DNA of 64,000 nt from Liolophura sinensis (lineage: Eukaryota > Mollusca > Polyplacophora > Chitonida > Chitonidae). The notes under the pieces are model-generated. The model was not told the DNA's origin. It saw nothing but the letters and a program-made list of their open reading frames with translations, and ran no database searches. The translations under genes were made by a program, and so were the position numbers. How positions within the stretch are numbered: position 1 is the first letter of the stretch; each line of letters begins with the position of its first letter. The stretch covers positions 76,127,966 to 76,191,965 of the forward strand of contig NC_088300.1 in assembly GCF_032854445.1 (NCBI RefSeq). Reading direction: 5' to 3'. Of this stretch, positions 62,701-64,000 are shown in pieces.

Positions 62701-63292
62701 TGCTCATCATGTAAGATCCCCTTCACCATCGTACGAAGGCGACATCACTGTAGAAACTGTGGAAAGGTAAATAACCTATAACACACACTTATTACAGTCA
62801 TCAACATTTTTGTCACATTTCTACAAAAACACATCTGGCCTTCAACAGTGAATTTGTAGATTTCCTTCCCATTATATATGATACTTAGCTGACAATTAGC
62901 AGTCAACGTCACTCATGTGGTGGTTAGAAAGTCTAACATTCATTGAAGAACAACTCTTGCATCAGTATGGTGTGTGTATCTGTATATTAGATGTGGTAAA
63001 GTTTGGCAATAACTTGCCCATAGTGGGTATTATGCAAGCTAGTTATTTCTGCACAAGCATGAGATACACATGTAGTAAGTAATTGTGTAAGTGGAACACA
63101 TTTTTGTTTAAGTAGATGGAGCTCTTAACCTAATAAGTTATATTGATGTTTTTATTTTTCAATTTCCAGATCTACTGTTCTCGCTGCTCTCCCAACTCAG
63201 TCCCGCTGCCTCATTTTGGCCATGCGAAGCCCGTCCGGGTGTGTAACCACTGCTTCATGTTCCAGGTCACGCCGTTTACCATGGCAGAGTGA
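41793..63292 (+). CDS. ZFYVE28: Lateral signaling target protein 2 (FYVE domain, endosomal EGFR regulator; 12 exons)
   Basis: Coding exons: 41793-41828, 47911-48189, 54572-54721, 55337-55389, 55901-55990, 57513-57602, 57884-57985, 58724-60109, 61210-61373, 62076-62306, 62663-62766, 63170-63292. All phases close, giving 935 aa (human 887). The first exon encodes only [12 protein letters not shown]. Residues 1 to about 270 form the conserved LST2 helical region ([41 protein letters not shown]). The 462-codon exon 8 is a Ser/Glu-rich, probably disordered region. [20 protein letters not shown] precedes the C-terminal FYVE zinc finger: WVPD (865-868), [14 protein letters not shown] (885-894) and PVRVCNHC, with the PI3P-binding signature intact. 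The lysine monoubiquitinated in human LST2 (Lys87) is conserved as Lys86 (DFRVKFP). Intron 6 has a GC donor. LST2 lowers EGFR signalling from early endosomes. Confidence 0.96.
43252..43270 (+). repeat. C19 homopolymer (LST2 intron 1)
   Basis: Uninterrupted run of 19 cytosines preceded by 'accccT'. It is G19 on the minus strand and capable of quadruplex formation. The length may be unreliable in the assembly. Confidence 0.9.
45680..45935 (+). mobile_element. SINE family A copy (LST2 intron 1)
   Basis: Head 'ctcagtcggttagcgtgctagcgcag', B box 'gttcaagtcca', body, 'gaaatattcttgagtacggtgtaaaacacc' and an A-rich tail. Confidence 0.85.
46985..47216 (+). mobile_element. SINE family A copy whose tail leads into a minisatellite (LST2 intron 1)
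   Basis: Head 'aggagtctctgagtggtcagcatgcttg', B-box-like 'gggttcaattcc', the body, and the 3' end 'gaaatattcttgagtacggtgtaaaacaccaatc'. The AAATAAATAAATAAATG tail joins the 36-bp array without a break. Confidence 0.8.
47207..47640 (+). repeat. 36-bp minisatellite with one AATAAA per unit (LST2 intron 1)
   Basis: About 12 near-identical units ('cttaataaatgtcctctggc' plus 'ctcccatggtctcaag'). Each starts with a canonical poly(A) hexamer in the sense orientation of LST2. The first unit is continuous with the A-rich tail of the SINE at 46985-47216, so the array probably grew out of that tail. It ends 270 bases before LST2 exon 2. Long frames across it on both strands are artefacts of the 36-bp period. 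Confidence 0.92.
50187..50255. repeat. Direct duplication with A-rich spacer (LST2 intron 2)
   Basis: 'acttgagaacatcggtgtac' followed by ACA and an A-run occurs twice in tandem with a period of about 34 bases; the second copy carries an expanded (CA)n. Confidence 0.85.
50885..51010 (-). mobile_element. tRNA-like SINE head, unclassified (LST2 intron 2)
   Basis: The reverse complement shows an A box ('tagtccaaatggtagagtgc') and B box ('gagttcaaatccc') about 35 bases apart, like a tRNA gene. However, there is no acceptor stem pairing and no terminator T-run, so it reads as a tRNA-derived SINE head rather than a functional tRNA. Confidence 0.45.
51290..51400 (-). mobile_element. SINE family A 3' fragment (LST2 intron 2)
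   Basis: TTTATTTATTTATTTGATTC tail followed by 'tctgtacttaagaatatttcatctatac' and 'ggccagcgtaatggtg'; the rest is absent. Confidence 0.7.
52355..52697 (+). mobile_element. SINE family B, near full length (LST2 intron 2)
   Basis: tRNA-like head ('gccccaatagcacattggtagagcgtccgg', then 'gggtcaatcctgggtca'), a body, and the 3' end 'catatgactgaaaaattgttaaatacgacgttaaacccc' with a (CACT)n tail. This is the best-preserved family B copy in the window. Confidence 0.75.
53868..53932 (-). other. Possible orphan exon antisense to LST2 intron 2
   Basis: 65 bases on the minus strand bounded by a good acceptor (tttcacag) and donor (gac|gtaagt). They are open in one frame and encode a hydrophobic segment, [20 protein letters not shown], that looks like a membrane helix. 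No neighbouring exons are recognised and I cannot name a family. It may be a fragment of a duplicated gene, or chance. Confidence 0.25.
56275..57145. repeat. 35-bp minisatellite (LST2 intron 5)
   Basis: About 25 units of 35 bp ('cttgggagagtgatacatag' plus 'caaacatgtatgtgt') with 'gatatatagcaaagatg' variants and a few units of slightly different length. All three minus-strand frames stay open for about 280-320 codons because the unit lacks stops in that direction. They are not proteins. Confidence 0.92.
57603..57604 (+). other. GC 5' splice site of LST2 intron 6
   Basis: Exon 6 ends 'attgtctg' and the intron starts GCAAGT. Phase and protein alignment ([12 protein letters not shown]) require this junction; no GT nearby restores the frame. 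The rest of the donor matches the strong consensus typical of GC-AG introns. Confidence 0.85.
60270..60490 (+). mobile_element. SINE family A copy (LST2 intron 8)
   Basis: Body and 3' end ('gaaatattcttgagtacggtgtataacacc') with a degraded head. A second copy follows within 30 bases. Confidence 0.8.
60510..60752 (+). mobile_element. SINE family A copy, second of a tandem pair (LST2 intron 8)
   Basis: Partial head ('aggagcctcacaccaagcgggtcgctgtgag'), B box 'gagttcaaattcc', and 'gaaatattcttgagtacagtgtaaaatatc' with an AAATAAATAAATAAA tail. Confidence 0.8.
61208..61213 (+). other. NAGNAG tandem acceptor at LST2 exon 9
   Basis: The intron ends TTAGCAG|T. Splicing after TAG (exon from 61210) or after CAG (exon from 61213) both keep frame and differ by one serine in a run of serines (ESSCASS against ESCASS). 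Confidence 0.7.
61458..61527 (-). mobile_element. SINE family B 3' end fragment (LST2 intron 9)
   Basis: (GAGT)n followed by 'gcttggggtttaacgtcgtactcaacaatttgtcatatgacgacg', the reverse complement of the family B 3' end. Confidence 0.75.
62395..62572 (+). mobile_element. SINE family A, headless copy (LST2 intron 10)
   Basis: Starts in the body ('ggcttcctctctggctgtatgtgggaaggtc') and ends 'taaaatatgcttgagtatggcacaaaataccaatc' plus an A/T tail; the tRNA-like head is missing. Confidence 0.75.
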
Positions 63293-64000
63293 ATAGACTT
63301 CTCTGAGGTATTCACCAGGGCACATTGAATAGACTTCTCAAAGTGAATTGATTTTTCACTTGTTTTGCATTTGCTACCACATTCTGAACTAGCTGATGAT
63401 TGCAAATGACGCTATATCTGCAGCAGTAACACATACAGATTATTTTCTGGGTCATCTTCTATTGTGTAATGCCTGGAAGGTCAATGAACAATTGTCAAGG
63501 AGATGAATGAATGTCATCAATTTTGTGATTATTGCATTGCTAGAATCACTGGTCTAGGATTTGAATTGGACACACTGTACCATTAATGTGTGAATAGGGA
63601 ACAAATTACCAGAATCCTACGACATATGTAGTCTTTCATGGGCTTTTTGCATTTGTGGCAGCTATTTGCTACAGTGGTGCCATACTTTAGCAGAAAACCC
63701 GAAAATGCCAACCAATACTTTTACATACTGGACATGTGATAAGAATGTAATTGTTTTGTTTTAATTTTATTATTATTATTATTTGAGAGAGAGGGGAATT
63801 CATGATTTTTTTTCTTTTGATGCATTATTTCAGATCTGTGTCATTCCACAAACTGCAAGTGTACTTTTGTATGATTTAACTGTTGAAGTCAGGTTCTAAG
63901 CTAAGTGACAGAAAACAATGTTTACAACTGTGACGATTTTACAGTTTTTTTACGCCCATGTATTTTGTCATTGTTTTTCTGTCCTGATGTCATTCATTAA
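63293..64000 (+). other. 3'UTR and downstream flank of LST2
   Basis: Non-coding sequence after the LST2 stop codon. It holds a 24-base near-duplicate ('attgaatagacttctc' type) just after the stop and a TTATTATTATTATT tract near 63765-63782. I see no canonical AATAAA before the window ends, so the transcript probably runs past the edge. Confidence 0.5.

Overview
This is a eukaryotic genomic window with no prokaryotic features. Every gene is split by introns with GT-AG junctions, plus one GC-AG. Introns are full of minisatellites, and two tRNA-derived SINE families are scattered across the window. Gene content, the frequent TACATGTA words and the SINE style suggest a lophotrochozoan, most likely a mollusc. 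That taxonomic call is inference; I cannot name the species.

Five protein-coding genes can be assembled exon by exon, and reading phase closes exactly at every junction. They are: a ZIP metal transporter of the SLC39A8/14 type (+, 4860-10603, 7 exons, 539 aa); SEPSECS, the last enzyme of Sec-tRNA(Sec) synthesis (-, 24522-15369, 10 exons, 487 aa); mitochondrial ribosomal protein S26 (MRPS26; -, 32373-27609, 4 exons, 216 aa); the ESCRT-III protein CHMP7 (-, 41331-34563, 10 exons, 464 aa); and the endosomal FYVE protein LST2/ZFYVE28 (+, 41793-63292, 12 exons, 935 aa).

Layout: 1-4859 is repeat-bearing upstream DNA. 4860-10603 is the ZIP gene. 10604-15368 holds its 3' flank and a 54-bp minisatellite. 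15369-41331 carries three minus-strand genes in tandem (CHMP7, then MRPS26, then SEPSECS in the direction of transcription). 41332-41792 is a 461-bp divergent promoter shared by CHMP7 and LST2. 41793-63292 is LST2 and the rest is its 3' flank. CHMP7 and LST2 both act on endosomal sorting, so their head-to-head arrangement may be meaningful. The other genes are unrelated neighbours with housekeeping roles.

The most unusual signal is that in three different genes (ZIP, SEPSECS, MRPS26) an intronic tandem repeat is built from a copy of the adjacent splice junction, exonic bases included. The result is arrays of duplicate acceptors or donors. Other notable items are a non-autonomous hAT-like element with a perfect 8-bp target duplication in a SEPSECS intron, an Asn-to-Lys change in the ZIP metal-site motif, an inverted-repeat-rich island in MRPS26 intron 1, and a minisatellite carrying one AATAAA per unit inside LST2 intron 1.
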